The notes beneath the pieces were generated by a model. It searched no databases. It saw only the letters and a list, made by a program, of their open reading frames with translations, and had not been told where the DNA came from. This document shows positions 53,601 through 61,881 of a DNA stretch of 64,000 bases, in pieces. The stretch spans positions 310,001-374,000 of the forward strand of contig JAIBCB010000002.1 of the NCBI GenBank assembly GCA_019694355.1. The letters run 5' to 3'. The DNA is from Pyrinomonadaceae bacterium. Its GTDB lineage: Bacteria > Acidobacteriota > Blastocatellia > Pyrinomonadales > Pyrinomonadaceae. Every line of letters begins with the position of its first letter. Position 1 is the first letter of the stretch. Both the position numbers and the translations under genes were made by a program.

Positions 53601-54333
53601 TCGTGCCCTGGAAATCTGCGATCTCAAGCTTACCGTCGCGGGCTTTTTTTACCTGTTCGTTGTAAGCGGCAAAAAATTCCGCAAAATTCATCGCTTCCGC
53701 GGCTTTGATGTTCGGGACGAGCAGCGAACGCGAACCGTCTTTCTTCTCGATGTCGATGGCGATGCCGAGGTTGATGTGCTCGTGTTCGAGCCGCGACGGC
53801 TTATCGTTCACGACGCCGAAGCCGACGTTCATACTTGGGATCTCTTTTGCGGCTTGGACGATCGCCCACGCGATGATGTGCGTGAACGAGGCTTTCCCGC
53901 GGCTGCGTGACGAGAGGAAGTCGTTGATGATGCGGCGGTTTTCTTCGAGGACCTTGACGGGAATGTTGCGGAAGCTTGTCGCGGTCGGAACCGTGAGGCT
54001 TGCCTCCATATTCTCGACTATCTTCTTCGCAACGCCTGTGAGCGGCGTCGGCTCAGTGTCTGCACCGAGAGTGACGGCCGGTGCTGCCGGAGCTTTCGGA
54101 GCGGCGACAGTGACGGTCGCGGCGGCCGGAGCGGAGACAGGAGCCGTACCCGAAGCGTTGGTCGCGTCCTGAGGTACGATGCCATTCAACAGATCGCCGA
54201 AATACGTCTGCCACGCGTCATCGACGAGTTTCGGGTCTTGCTGATAGCGATTGAAAAGGCCTTCGACATAAGCGGCGTTCGAGCCAAAGCTTTCTTCAAA
54301 AAATGCGGATAACTCTTTTGTATTGCTGTTCAC
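50614..54333 (-). CDS. kgd: Multifunctional 2-oxoglutarate dehydrogenase E1 fused to E2-type catalytic domain
   Basis: A 1239-residue enzyme of the TCA cycle that decarboxylates 2-oxoglutarate with thiamine diphosphate. It has the actinobacterial-style architecture. A short E1 N-terminal helix region (1-50) is followed by an Ala/Pro linker and a succinyltransferase (E2) catalytic domain ending with the active-site YDHRVIQGAE (about 304). The E1 proper comes last, with the ThDP-binding GDAAFAGQG (about 650) and later the transketolase-like C-terminal part. No lipoyl domain is present, so a separate lipoylated partner would be needed for full oxidative activity. Same-strand neighbours are capA-like and a small secreted protein. 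Confidence 0.93.
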   Translation of the reverse strand: MNSNTKELSAFFEESFGSNAAYVEGLFNRYQQDPKLVDDAWQTYFGDLLNGIVPQDATNASGTAPVSAPAAATVTVAAPKAPAAPAVTLGADTEPTPLTGVAKKIVENMEASLTVPTATSFRNIPVKVLEENRRIINDFLSSRSRGKASFTHIIAWAIVQAAKEIPSMNVGFGVVNDKPSRLEHEHINLGIAIDIEKKDGSRSLLVPNIKAAEAMNFAEFFAAYNEQVKKARDGKLEIADFQGTTISLTNPGTIGTAASNPRLMAGQSAIIATGAIEYPAEYQAMTDGALSMMGISKTITLTSTYDHRVIQGAESGLFLARIHEFLKGEHGFYDSMFASLDLHYPPLRWAEDHNPTLFGAPSEQAEKQANVLQLIDAYRSRGHLLADIDPLNMTSHIASDLDLENFGLTIWDLDREFITGGLHGEDTATLRRVLEILRRAYAGKVGIEYRHIRSSKAKEWIRRQIREHFVDAVPISDDVKKELLHKLIEAEQFEQFLHKKYLGQKRFSLEGTETIIPVLDQLLEGASARGVEEIYMGMAHRGRLNVLSNIVGDPDTGDMAERIFTVFEGTSHPSFPADEGDVKYHQGAIGQRKMRSGKELLVQLSCNPSHLETVNPVVEGMARARQDELRNGEGHSREEVYGRILPVLLHGDAAFAGQGVVMETLQLANLPGYRTGGTIHIVINNQIGFTTSPDQARSSIYSTDAAQITQTPIFHVNGDAPEAAYRVLQIAMDYRREFMSDVVLDLVGFRRLGHNEGDEPSYTQPVMYARVKAHPGTRHLYGEKLVREGVLTEQDVEAMTERTIAKYEGVLAKAKQIATDKPPRAVVPDPIVEEDGSEVFESGVPASTLKIVADKISLVPEGFHINPKMVSQLARRAKMGEGEIPMDWAFGEAMSFGSMVLEGFPVRVSGQDSGRGTFSQRHASMYDTMTGQRWTPLSELKNADNPKARFYVYDSSLSEYAVLGFEYGYSVISRKELIAWEAQFGDFSNGAQIVIDQYISSSEDKWQQKSRVAMLLPHGFEGQGPEHSSARLERYLQLCAENNMQVCYPTTPAQYFHLLRRQVMQDTPRPLIVMTPKSLLRLPAATSAMSELESGGFKPVIDDVHVTDRSKVRRLALCSGKVFYDLEHAREGNIKPEVAIARVEQFYPFPGKAIAELVASYPNATEITWTQEEPENMGGWTFMAPRLQEIAGSSRTVRYIGRVPSASPATGSYAIHHLEQDQLVHQTLEISAGESVAAK

Positions 54334-54363
54334 GGTTCGTTTACCTTAACCTCACGTAAATCT

Positions 54364-54948
54364 TCATTTTAACCTAGCGGGCCGGAATTTGACAGTCGGA
54401 ATCGAGGGAATCGGGTTCTTGACCTTTAGGGTGAATTCCACGGGGATCGCCCGCCGAAATGTCATCCCAAACTTCCTAAACCGCCCGAAAATATAAGCCT
54501 TTCCTTTGACGAGCCATTCCTTTTTCGGCGTTGTGAGCTCGCTCCAGGCGGCTTTTGCCGCACCAAAGGACGAAACCTCACCGAGAAACGGTTCGGGGAG
54601 CGTTACAAGTTCATTTGCTTTTAGGTCGAAAGGGCGGTCGAATTCGTCGACCTTGACCGCGATCCCATTGACCGTTAGGTCGTAGAATCGGATCTTCTCG
54701 ATCCGTGCCGTTCTCTCTGAACTAACTCCGACGGTGAATTTGAACTTGACCGCTGAGAGGGAAGCACCGGCAAATGTCGGCGAATTCACTGTAAAATCCA
54801 CGTCCTGCTTCGAGCTTTTCTTCTCGACGGAGTTTATGACGATCGGTTTCTTGTGGACCTTGTAGCCGTCAACCCGATCTGGATACTCCTGCCCGATTGC
54901 AGCAAAAACCGCAAGAAGCAGAAATATCAGGGAAGTTCCGGCTTTCAT
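54364..54948 (-). CDS. Secreted protein of unknown function
   Basis: A 194-residue protein with a signal peptide (SLIFLLLAVFAAIGQE) and a beta-rich mature part with no motif I recognise. It overlaps the nusB stop by four bases (ATGA type), so it is translationally coupled to nusB, and ends 30 bases before kgd. Confidence 0.7.
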   Translation of the reverse strand: MKAGTSLIFLLLAVFAAIGQEYPDRVDGYKVHKKPIVINSVEKKSSKQDVDFTVNSPTFAGASLSAVKFKFTVGVSSERTARIEKIRFYDLTVNGIAVKVDEFDRPFDLKANELVTLPEPFLGEVSSFGAAKAAWSELTTPKKEWLVKGKAYIFGRFRKFGMTFRRAIPVEFTLKVKNPIPSIPTVKFRPARLK

Positions 54949-55421
54949 GGATTCGAGGAAGCTTGGGTCTTTTCGGAAGGTTTTCCTTCGATGTCTTGTC
55001 GGATCGCATCGAGAATGCCGTTGATGAATTGTGTCGCTTCGTAGGTCGAGAATCGGCGTGCGATCTCAAGAGCCTCGTTTATAACGACGGTGTTCGGCGT
55101 GTCCAGATAGGCGAACTCAAAGACGGCGAGCCGCAGGACGTTTCGATCGACGATGGCCATACGCTCGATGCGCCAATGCTCGGCACGCAAGCGTATTCGC
55201 TCATCGATCGCCTCGCGGTTGGCAAGGCAGCCCGCGGCGAGTTTTGTGCCGAATTCGCGCGTTGCCTCGTCGAGTGCTTCGTCGCCAAGCTCTCGCCAAT
55301 ATGCTTCGATCTGATCTTCCGGCGAATCTGTGGCCATATCGGCCGCAAAGAGTATCTGCAGCGCGCTCTCGCGGGCCTTGTGCCGATTGGCTTGAGATGT
55401 TTCCTGGGTTTCGATCGTCAT
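54945..55421 (-). CDS. nusB: Transcription antitermination factor NusB
   Basis: NusB binds boxA RNA with NusE and supports antitermination at rRNA operons. The 158-residue helical protein shows the family pattern RHKARESALQILFAAD (about 13-28), then ERMAIVDRNVLRLAVFEFAYLD and VVINEALEIARRFSTYEATQFINGILD. It overlaps ribH by four bases, the common ribH-nusB arrangement. Confidence 0.95.
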   Translation of the reverse strand: MTIETQETSQANRHKARESALQILFAADMATDSPEDQIEAYWRELGDEALDEATREFGTKLAAGCLANREAIDERIRLRAEHWRIERMAIVDRNVLRLAVFEFAYLDTPNTVVINEALEIARRFSTYEATQFINGILDAIRQDIEGKPSEKTQASSNP

Positions 55422-55915
55422 TTTGCGAAGGAACTTCGAGCGGAATTTTCTGAACTGATATCGGCGAGCACTTCTGCCATTTCGATCGCAGAGACGGCGG
55501 CCATATGGCCTGCATTATCATCACCATCGCCGGAGCGTGCGTTCGCCTGGTCGATATTCTCGGCGGCGAGTACGCCAAAAAGGATCGGAACGCCGGTCCT
55601 TAAGCTGGCTTCTGAAATGCCGCGTGCGGCATTTTCGGCAACAAGGTCGAAATGCACGGTCTCGCCGCGAATGACCGTTCCGAGAGCGATCACGGCATCA
55701 TATTTTTTTGTTTCAGCGGCTTTTTGGGCGGCGAGGGGAAGTTCGAATGCACCGGGAACTTCAAAAATATCCACGGCCGAGGCATTCGCTTCGGCAAGAG
55801 CACGTCGTGCCCCTAAGAGCAGTTTCGACGTGATATGGCTATTCCAACGGCTCACGACGATCGCGAAACGATATTGGGCGGCTGAAATGCCTTTGTTTTC
55901 AAGATCCGTTCTCAT
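55418..55915 (-). CDS. ribH: 6,7-dimethyl-8-ribityllumazine synthase
   Basis: Penultimate enzyme of riboflavin synthesis, which condenses the pyrimidinedione with dihydroxybutanone phosphate. The 165 residues include FAIVVSRWNSHITSKLL, the substrate loop VPGAFELPLAAQKAAE, ALGTVIRGETVHFDLVAENA (catalytic His) and GVPILFGVLAAENIDQA. The C-terminus is extended relative to short homologues. First gene of the long minus-strand run. Confidence 0.96.
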   Translation of the reverse strand: MRTDLENKGISAAQYRFAIVVSRWNSHITSKLLLGARRALAEANASAVDIFEVPGAFELPLAAQKAAETKKYDAVIALGTVIRGETVHFDLVAENAARGISEASLRTGVPILFGVLAAENIDQANARSGDGDDNAGHMAAVSAIEMAEVLADISSENSARSSFAK

Positions 55916-56050
55916 TCAAACGGCGATACTGCCGATGAATAGAGTATAGATAACCGCCGACAGTGTTTACAAGGAGAGAGGAACACAACCGCTCGCAATG
56001 TTTGGTCTGAGCGTTCCGAATCAAGTGAAAAATGAAAATATACGAAGATA

Positions 56051-56365
56051 GTTGAGATTTTCAGACATCCCTCGATCAGGGCTGTATTTCAAGTTTTGAA
56101 ATATGATTCGTGAATTCGTGGCTGCTTTCCTCCTTTGCGGACTTTGCGGTGCCTTCGCGCTCTATGCGTTTACGATCTTGTTTGAAACGCAAAGGCCGCA
56201 AAGCGAAACCCCGCAAAGATCGCAGAGCTACGGGATTCTGAGTCCCGGATTCGAAATTTGAAATGTGAGAGTTGAGATTTCAGACCTCGCTCGATCAGGG
56301 CTGTATTTCAAGTTTTGAAATATGATTCGTGAATTCGTGGCTGCTTTCCTCCTTTGCGAACTTTG
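56051..56365. repeat. 90-base direct duplication
   Basis: The segment 56051-56149 and the segment 56269-56365 are nearly identical. They share GTTGAGATTT, the CTCGATCAGGGCTGTATTTC block, AAGTTTTGAAATATGATTCG and GTGGCTGCTTTCCTCCTTTG, with a few mismatches and a one-base indel. About 120 bases of different sequence lie between them. Confidence 0.9.
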
Positions 56366-56396
56366 CCGCTCGATCGTTCTTGCGGCTTGCCGCAGC

Positions 56397-56901
56397 GCAG
56401 TGCGGTCGGGCTCGCCCGACCGGCACTCGGCTTAGGAATATATCGGAGCGTGCGGAACACGCGAAAAGAAGCCATTGTCGGCGGCAAGCCGCCTCCGAGG
56501 ATAATTTTCTGCCCTGATCCACGGCTTGAAAGCCGTCGCAATTCAAAGCCATCCGCCTTATCTGCATGATCCGCGTTCTCAATGGATACGGCCACTTTGA
56601 ACGCGGATCGGGCGGATGAAGCGGGTCTTTCAGATTCTCGCACGCCGCGGCAACGGAAATCACCCGTTGACACGCGTGATATAATCATAGTGACCGTGTA
56701 AACGGACGTTGTACACCCTGATCTTTGACAATAGTGACAAAAATTGTAACCGCAGGCTGCCGGAACGCCGATTCTTGTCCCACTTTGTCCCACTTGTCCA
56801 TTCACGGTGGGACGGGACATAGATCGAGGTTTTGTCGGCGGCAAGCCGCCTCCAGAATGGTAGGTGTGCGCTCATCGGTCGGGCGAGCCCGACCGCACTG
56901 C
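56397..56901. repeat. Perfect 24-base inverted pair
   Basis: GCAGTGCGGTCGGGCTCGCC plus CGAC at 56397-56420 recurs exactly as its reverse complement at 56878-56901. Each copy is itself partly palindromic (GTCGGGC/GCCCGAC). Confidence 0.9.
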
Positions 56902-57068
56902 CAAAGGGCAAGCCCAGAAGAATGCGGTTTGAAATTTTTTTGCGAAATTCTGGGACAAATCGCGTAAGTGACTGATAACACGTCACTTATTTGTCCCAAG
57001 AGCTGTCCCAGAGGTGTGTTGGCTGGGACAAAAGACGGCCATGTCGGCGGCGAGCCGCCTCCGAGGAT
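56476..57068. repeat. Three copies of a GTCGGCGGC hairpin repeat
   Basis: GTCGGCGGCAAGCCGCCTCC occurs at about 56476-56495 and 56835-56854, and with one change (CGAG) at about 57043-57062. Each forms a GGCGGC/GCCGCC mini-hairpin. Copies one and three share the flank CGAGGAT and a downstream CCACGGC...GCCGT palindrome ending GCAATTC, which suggests a larger mosaic repeat unit. Confidence 0.85.
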
Positions 57069-57130
57069 GCTTTTGGGGCACGGTTCCACGGCATAAATGC
57101 CGTGGCAATTCGGGGGCGTTGAGCCGGCGA

Positions 57131-58090
57131 TCACTCTGAGAGCGATGAGCGGAAGAATTCGATCAGCCGTTGGTCATACGCCTCTGACTGTTCGACGGAT
57201 GCATTGATCATCGTCATTCCGGTCGGGCTGAGGTCGAGTTTTGCTTCGACACGAGTCGATGACGGGAAGCACTTTGTTAGACGGCCTGTTGATTCTGCGT
57301 ATGCCGGAGCATCGAGGCCTGCAAGCAGCATTACATGCCTGTCAGCGAGTTTCTTCGCCACTGAACACGTCGTTTCCCGATCAAAGCATCCCTTGTAGTA
57401 ATAGAACCGCGTACCGAGAAGGGCGAGCTTTCCTGTAACCGAACTCATGAACGGGAATCGCTGATCGACGACCTGTTCAATCAATTGTTCGGAACCATCG
57501 GGGACCGAATCCAGGGCAAGTGCGGTAACTTCGGGTTTATCGGTGGCGGCGGAAAGAGCATAGAGTGTGCCAAGTTCGATGCCGTAAACGCCGACCTTTT
57601 TCTGGATAAGAGCGATTCCTGTCGGCGTTCGCAAGCTAAGAAGAAAATCGACCGCATTGGCTGCGTTCTTTGCGTCGCAGCCGCCAAACGTGCAGAAGCC
57701 ATCGACCGTCGTGCCGTGCGAACGAAGGTCGGGCATCAAGACGGTGAAATTTGTCGATTCGTTGATCTTCACACCCAGATCGAGCAAGTGTGAGCGATTA
57801 GCGCCGTATTTGTGATAAAGGATCACCGCCGGAGCAGATTCGGCTCCTCGCAGCAGCCAGCCGTGAGCCTGCGAACCATCCTTATTCGACCACGATTCCT
57901 CGGTGATCTGAGCTGCACGCGACGAAAGCCGGCCGTATTTCTCGGGCGTTAGGATATGCTGCGTCGGCATCGGATGAGCGACCGTATAAACGAGCCAGAT
58001 AGACAGGCCGACAACTACGATGATGACCAGAGCAGCTACAGGTAAGATCAGCTTTGCAAGGCTCTTGAAGACTTTGGTGATTTTTGCCAT
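57131..58090 (-). CDS. Membrane-anchored alpha/beta hydrolase-fold protein lacking the nucleophile serine
   Basis: A 319-residue protein with one N-terminal membrane span (LPVAALVIIVVVGLSIWLVY) and an exported alpha/beta-hydrolase domain. The first strands AVILYHKYGANRSHLLDLG and FTVLMPDLRSHGTT are typical. The nucleophile elbow reads YGIELGT, with Glu where the GxSxG motif has Ser. This suggests loss of standard esterase chemistry, or an unusual mechanism. Three or more cysteines in the exported part (CTFGGC, CFDRETTC) may form disulfides. No function assigned. Confidence 0.75.
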   Translation of the reverse strand: MAKITKVFKSLAKLILPVAALVIIVVVGLSIWLVYTVAHPMPTQHILTPEKYGRLSSRAAQITEESWSNKDGSQAHGWLLRGAESAPAVILYHKYGANRSHLLDLGVKINESTNFTVLMPDLRSHGTTVDGFCTFGGCDAKNAANAVDFLLSLRTPTGIALIQKKVGVYGIELGTLYALSAATDKPEVTALALDSVPDGSEQLIEQVVDQRFPFMSSVTGKLALLGTRFYYYKGCFDRETTCSVAKKLADRHVMLLAGLDAPAYAESTGRLTKCFPSSTRVEAKLDLSPTGMTMINASVEQSEAYDQRLIEFFRSSLSE

Positions 58091-58254
58091 GGCGTTTCCT
58101 GGGGGAAATGCAGGTTGAGGCCGCGTGTGCGGGAAAGGTCAATTGCGACTAAAGAAATGCGGGAAAACGAACCTCCCCAAAGAGCGAAATGCTTTCGAGA
58201 AGACATCTCTGATGATAACATACTCATCTGATTCGCAAAGACCTATTTTTTACA

Positions 58255-60108
58255 ATGAAATCTATTAGATCAGCATTCCCGGTAATTCTCGCGATCCTCT
58301 TTTCGGCGATCTTTTCTGCTGCACAAGTGATCCCGGAGGTTCCCGGCCGGGAGCTTATGCCGCTCTCCGACGTGCGCGCCGGGATGAAAGGCACGGCCAG
58401 GACGGTCTTTAGTGGCACAAAGCCGGAGGAATTCGGTGTTGAGATCCTTGGGGTCGTGCCGAACGGCATTGGGCCGAAACAAGACCTGATCGTTGGTAAA
58501 TTGAGCGGTGCGAACGCCGACCGCACGCTTGTTTTCGCGGGAATGTCCGGCTCTCCGGTCTATATTGACGGCAAACTCGTCGGCGCGATCTCATACAGCT
58601 TTCCTTACGCAAAAGAGGCGATCTGCGGTATAACGCCGATCGGCAGCATGATCTCGATCTTTGAACAGCGGCCGGCTCCTGAGCGGATCGTCGGGAAGCG
58701 GGCTTCATTCAATTTTTTCGAGCTTATGGGTTCAAATTGGCGGACGATCACGGGACCGTTTTCCGCAATGGCTGCCGGCGATGCGGTCATCGGGAGCAAT
58801 ATGGGACCGAGCCTCGCACCGGTTTTCGGGCAAACTTTCAGGCCGATCGCGACGCCGCTTGCTTTCGGAGGATTTTCTCAGGCAACGATCGATGCGTTCG
58901 CACCCGACCTGATGCGCGCCGGAATGCTAAGCGTTGCAACGGTCGGCGGATCGCGAGAGAAGGATTTTAAGAAGCCGACGGCAAATACGCTGCTCGGGGG
59001 TGATTCTATCGTCGTTGAACTTGCACGCGGAGACCTTTCGGTGTCTGCCGCCGGTACGGTAACCTGGCGCGACGGCGACAAGATATACGCATTCGGCCAT
59101 CCGTATTTTTCGCTTGGTTCGATCGATCTTCCGATGAGCGAATCGCACGTTGTTACGGTGGTTCCGAACTTAAATAACTCTTTCAAGGTCGCGGTTCCGG
59201 ATTCCGCCGTTGGAACGCTTACGCAAGATCGCGCGACCGGCATTTACGGGATCCTCGGGCGTGAGCCGAAGGTGCTGCCGATCGAGGTTCATGTGCGGAC
59301 GAGCCGCGGACGCGACGAGACGGTACGCTTCGAAACCGTTATCGACGATTTCTTGACACCGCTGCTCTTGAATTCCGGATTGATGAACACGATTCAGGGA
59401 AACGAACGCTCGATCGGTGATACCACGATCGATGTTAACGGCACGATCTCGATGAAGGGATTGCCGGATGTGAAGATCGAACGTCGTTACACAGGGCCTC
59501 AGGCCGCGGCCGTTGCCGCCGCTTCGCCGTCGGTGCCTCTTGCGGCATTGTTGAATGCTCAGCTGGCGGGGATCGAGTTTACGGGGCTGAAGCTGGATCT
59601 GACGGTGAGTGAAGGTTCGCAGGTGGCAACCCTCGATCGTATATCGGTAGATCGAAGCGAGGTTCGTCCGGGCGAAACGGTCGATGTAACGGCAACATTT
59701 CGCCGACAGGACGGCACGCCGTTCAATAAGGTGTTTGCTCTCACAGTTCCTGCTGATGCAGCCCCGGGCAAGCTAACGCTGACGATCGCCGACGGTGGGG
59801 TCGTTCAGCAAGCATCAGCGGTGCAGCAATTTGCCCCGCAAGATCCGAGAGAGCTGATCGCGACGCTGAATTCGCTTCGTCGATCGGACAAGCTTTATGC
59901 AGTATTTTCTAGGGAGTCGGCGGGAGCGATCGTGGGAGCAAGCGAGATGTCAGATCTTCCGCCATCGATGATCGCGACGCTGAACAACGGGCGTTCGACC
60001 GGCGGCGTCAAAGCGACCACCACCTCGACTCTGCAAGAAGCGACCCTGGACGCTGGGAATTTTGTTTTCTCAGGCTCACAGGCGATCTTACTTGAGGTCG
60101 TTAGATAG
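58255..60108 (+). CDS. SpoIVB-type (S55) serine peptidase-like exported protein
   Basis: A 617-residue protein with a signal peptide (FPVILAILFSAIFSAAQ) and an S55 domain like SpoIVB of sporulating firmicutes. MPLSDVRAGMKGTARTVFSG leads into the domain. The nucleophile segment AGMSGSPVYIDGKLVGAISY (Ser98/Ser100) and the GITPIGSM loop follow, with the second conserved block at YAFGHPYFSLGSIDLPMSES. The C-terminal half (after about 420) is a beta-rich domain of unknown role. In a non-sporulating diderm it probably acts in envelope proteolysis or signalling. Its stop overlaps the convergent moaE stop region by eight bases. Confidence 0.85.
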   Translation: MKSIRSAFPVILAILFSAIFSAAQVIPEVPGRELMPLSDVRAGMKGTARTVFSGTKPEEFGVEILGVVPNGIGPKQDLIVGKLSGANADRTLVFAGMSGSPVYIDGKLVGAISYSFPYAKEAICGITPIGSMISIFEQRPAPERIVGKRASFNFFELMGSNWRTITGPFSAMAAGDAVIGSNMGPSLAPVFGQTFRPIATPLAFGGFSQATIDAFAPDLMRAGMLSVATVGGSREKDFKKPTANTLLGGDSIVVELARGDLSVSAAGTVTWRDGDKIYAFGHPYFSLGSIDLPMSESHVVTVVPNLNNSFKVAVPDSAVGTLTQDRATGIYGILGREPKVLPIEVHVRTSRGRDETVRFETVIDDFLTPLLLNSGLMNTIQGNERSIGDTTIDVNGTISMKGLPDVKIERRYTGPQAAAVAAASPSVPLAALLNAQLAGIEFTGLKLDLTVSEGSQVATLDRISVDRSEVRPGETVDVTATFRRQDGTPFNKVFALTVPADAAPGKLTLTIADGGVVQQASAVQQFAPQDPRELIATLNSLRRSDKLYAVFSRESAGAIVGASEMSDLPPSMIATLNNGRSTGGVKATTTSTLQEATLDAGNFVFSGSQAILLEVVR

Positions 60109-60544
60109 CGTCACCAAAAGACTCGCCTTCGGACCAGGCCTCGCCGTCGGCGTACACTTCCTTTTTCCAGATCGGCACCGTCCTTTTCAGCTCCTTTATC
60201 AGCTGTTCGCAGGCGGCAAAGGCGTCTCTGCGGTGCGGTGCTGCAACAGAAATGACGACGCTCGTTTCGCCTATTTCGAGGCGGCCAGTTCGGTGGACGA
60301 TGCCGACGTTCGAGATGGCAAATTCCGACTTTGTTCGTTCGACGAGCTTTTGCATCTCCTTGAGCGCCATTTCCTCATAAGCTTCGTAAACGAGATATTC
60401 GGTCTCTATGACCTTTCCGTCCCGTTTGGTAAACCTGCGGGCGTATCCATCAAGCGTTACCGTTGCGCCGCACTCCGGCGAAACGACGCGTCGAGCCACA
60501 TCGTCGATCTTGATCGCGTCGGTCGTGAGTTCCCAAAAGTCCAT
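60101..60544 (-). CDS. moaE: Molybdopterin synthase catalytic subunit
   Basis: MoaE, with thiocarboxylated MoaD, inserts the dithiolene sulfurs to make molybdopterin. The 147 residues show the family pattern GATVTLDGYAR near the N-terminus, YLVYEAYEEMALKEM, IVHRTGRLEIGETSV, VISVAAPHRRDAFAACE and the active-site lysines in VPIWKKEVY. It follows moaD by 12 bases. Confidence 0.94.
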   Translation of the reverse strand: MDFWELTTDAIKIDDVARRVVSPECGATVTLDGYARRFTKRDGKVIETEYLVYEAYEEMALKEMQKLVERTKSEFAISNVGIVHRTGRLEIGETSVVISVAAPHRRDAFAACEQLIKELKRTVPIWKKEVYADGEAWSEGESFGDAI

Positions 60545-60556
60545 CTTTGTCAGTGG

Positions 60557-60793
60557 TCAACCGCCTGAAACAGCCGTAAAGATGGCGATCTCGTCGCCGT
60601 CATTCACGATCGCATCAGTAGGAGCGTATTCCTGGTTGATCGAAATGTTGATCTTTTGATTCGCAAGCAGCGGATACGCGTTACGGAGTCGTGCGATCGC
60701 TTCTTCAGCCGTCGATCCGGCAAGCTCCGGCATCTCGACCGACCGCTCGCCGACCGCATCTGCCGTTGCACCGAAGAATAAGACCTTTGTCAA
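60557..60793 (-). CDS. moaD: Molybdopterin synthase sulfur carrier subunit
   Basis: A 78-residue ubiquitin-like sulfur carrier. VLFFGATADAVGE begins the fold and the C-terminus FTAVSGG ends in the Gly-Gly that is adenylated and thiocarboxylated. It sits between thiG (14 bases upstream) and moaE. Confidence 0.94.
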   Translation of the reverse strand: MTKVLFFGATADAVGERSVEMPELAGSTAEEAIARLRNAYPLLANQKINISINQEYAPTDAIVNDGDEIAIFTAVSGG

Positions 60794-60807
60794 CGTTCCC
60801 GCACCTC

Positions 60808-61578
60808 CTATTTTATCGCTCCTTGGATCGGGCTTGATGCCGATGCATACAGCCGTTTTGGCATGCGACCGGCGCGATAAGCCATTCTGCCGGCCTCAAC
60901 ACCGAGTTTCATCGCGGTTGCCATCGCGGCAGGATCGGGCGATTCGGCGATCGCCGTATTCATCAGGATCGCATCTGCACCGAGTTCCATTGCGATCGAT
61001 GCGTCCGAGGGAACACCGACTCCTGCATCAACGATGATCGTCGCGTCCGGAAGCTGCTCGCGCATTATCCGCAGATTCGACGGATTTTGAACACCCATCC
61101 CCGAACCGATGGGAGCTGCAAGCGGCATCACGGCAGCACAGCCCGCATCGAGAAGTTTCTTGGCCATTATCAGGTCGTCAGTAAAATAAGGGAGCACGAT
61201 AAAGCCTTCTTTTACAAGGACTTTGGCGGCTTCCAGCGTTTGTTCATTATCTGGGAAGAGCGTTACGGGATCTCCGATGACCTCAAGTTTGAGCCATTCC
61301 GTATCGAGAGCCTCGCGGGCGAGTCTCGCGGTGCGGATAGCATGATCGGCGTCGTAACATCCGGCGGTATTCGGGAGGATTCGCATCTTCGGGTCGAGGT
61401 GATCTAGGAACGACTCGCTCGACCGGTCAAGCGGCACGCGATTGACGGCAACCGTCACCATATCGGCGCCGGAAGCCGAGTGTGCGGCCTTCATTTCTTC
61501 ATTCGAACGGTATTTTCCCGTACCGATAATGAGCCTCGACGAAAAAGTAGTGCCTGCTAGTAAAAAAGTATCTTCCAT
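60808..61578 (-). CDS. thiG: Thiazole synthase
   Basis: ThiG forms the thiazole ring of thiamine from deoxyxylulose phosphate, dehydroglycine and ThiS thiocarboxylate. The 256 residues carry the TIM-barrel marks [57 protein letters not shown] (Schiff-base lysine region) and [16 protein letters not shown]. It is 61 bases after thiS. No thiF or thiO/thiH is visible nearby. Confidence 0.97.
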   Translation of the reverse strand: MEDTFLLAGTTFSSRLIIGTGKYRSNEEMKAAHSASGADMVTVAVNRVPLDRSSESFLDHLDPKMRILPNTAGCYDADHAIRTARLAREALDTEWLKLEVIGDPVTLFPDNEQTLEAAKVLVKEGFIVLPYFTDDLIMAKKLLDAGCAAVMPLAAPIGSGMGVQNPSNLRIMREQLPDATIIVDAGVGVPSDASIAMELGADAILMNTAIAESPDPAAMATAMKLGVEAGRMAYRAGRMPKRLYASASSPIQGAIK

Positions 61579-61639
61579 TTGCTTCTATATTCACGCGAAT
61601 GGAGGCTGGAAGCGAGGTTTTAGCAGGGAATTCGTCAAT

Positions 61640-61843
61640 TCAGCCGCCGCCGACGAAATGAACGATCTCGATGCGATCGCCTGCATTCAGGATCGTTTCC
61701 GGCCAGTCCGCCTTTCGAACCACAATGCCGTTCAACTCAACTGCAAGCCGCCTCTCAGGCATCGAAAGCTCTTCGACAAGCGTGGCGATGCTTACCGATG
61801 TGTCGACGTTTCTCGGGCTTCCATTTAGCGTGATCTCCAACAC
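61640..61843 (-). CDS. thiS: Thiamine biosynthesis sulfur carrier protein ThiS
   Basis: A 67-residue ubiquitin-like protein beginning MLEITLNGSPRNV, with RRLAVELNGIVVRKADWP, and ending in IVHFVGGG, the Gly-Gly(-Gly) tail used for sulfur transfer to ThiG. It heads the thiS-thiG-moaD-moaE set. Confidence 0.93.
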   Translation of the reverse strand: MLEITLNGSPRNVDTSVSIATLVEELSMPERRLAVELNGIVVRKADWPETILNAGDRIEIVHFVGGG

Positions 61844-61881
61844 GCCTTTAGTATATTTGAATCTAAGCAGGTAAGCGAATC

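Larger units (their letters stand above)
55916..57130. other. Gene-free stretch of 1.2 kb filled with dispersed repeats
   Basis: I see no supported gene. The region contains a 90-base direct duplication, a perfect 24-base inverted pair, three copies of a GTCGGCGGC hairpin, and heptamer-like runs (CGCAAAG units around 56190-56225; TGTCCCA units around 56775-57025). The longest open readings are composed of these repeats and have no protein-like features. It separates the ribH-headed run from the alpha/beta hydrolase gene. Confidence 0.75.

Noticed and set aside
56295..56844. Open readings of 122-178 codons on the minus strand in the repeat stretch
   Set aside because: They consist almost entirely of the duplicated and palindromic repeat units, have no ribosome-binding site or protein-like composition, and overlap one another in different frames.
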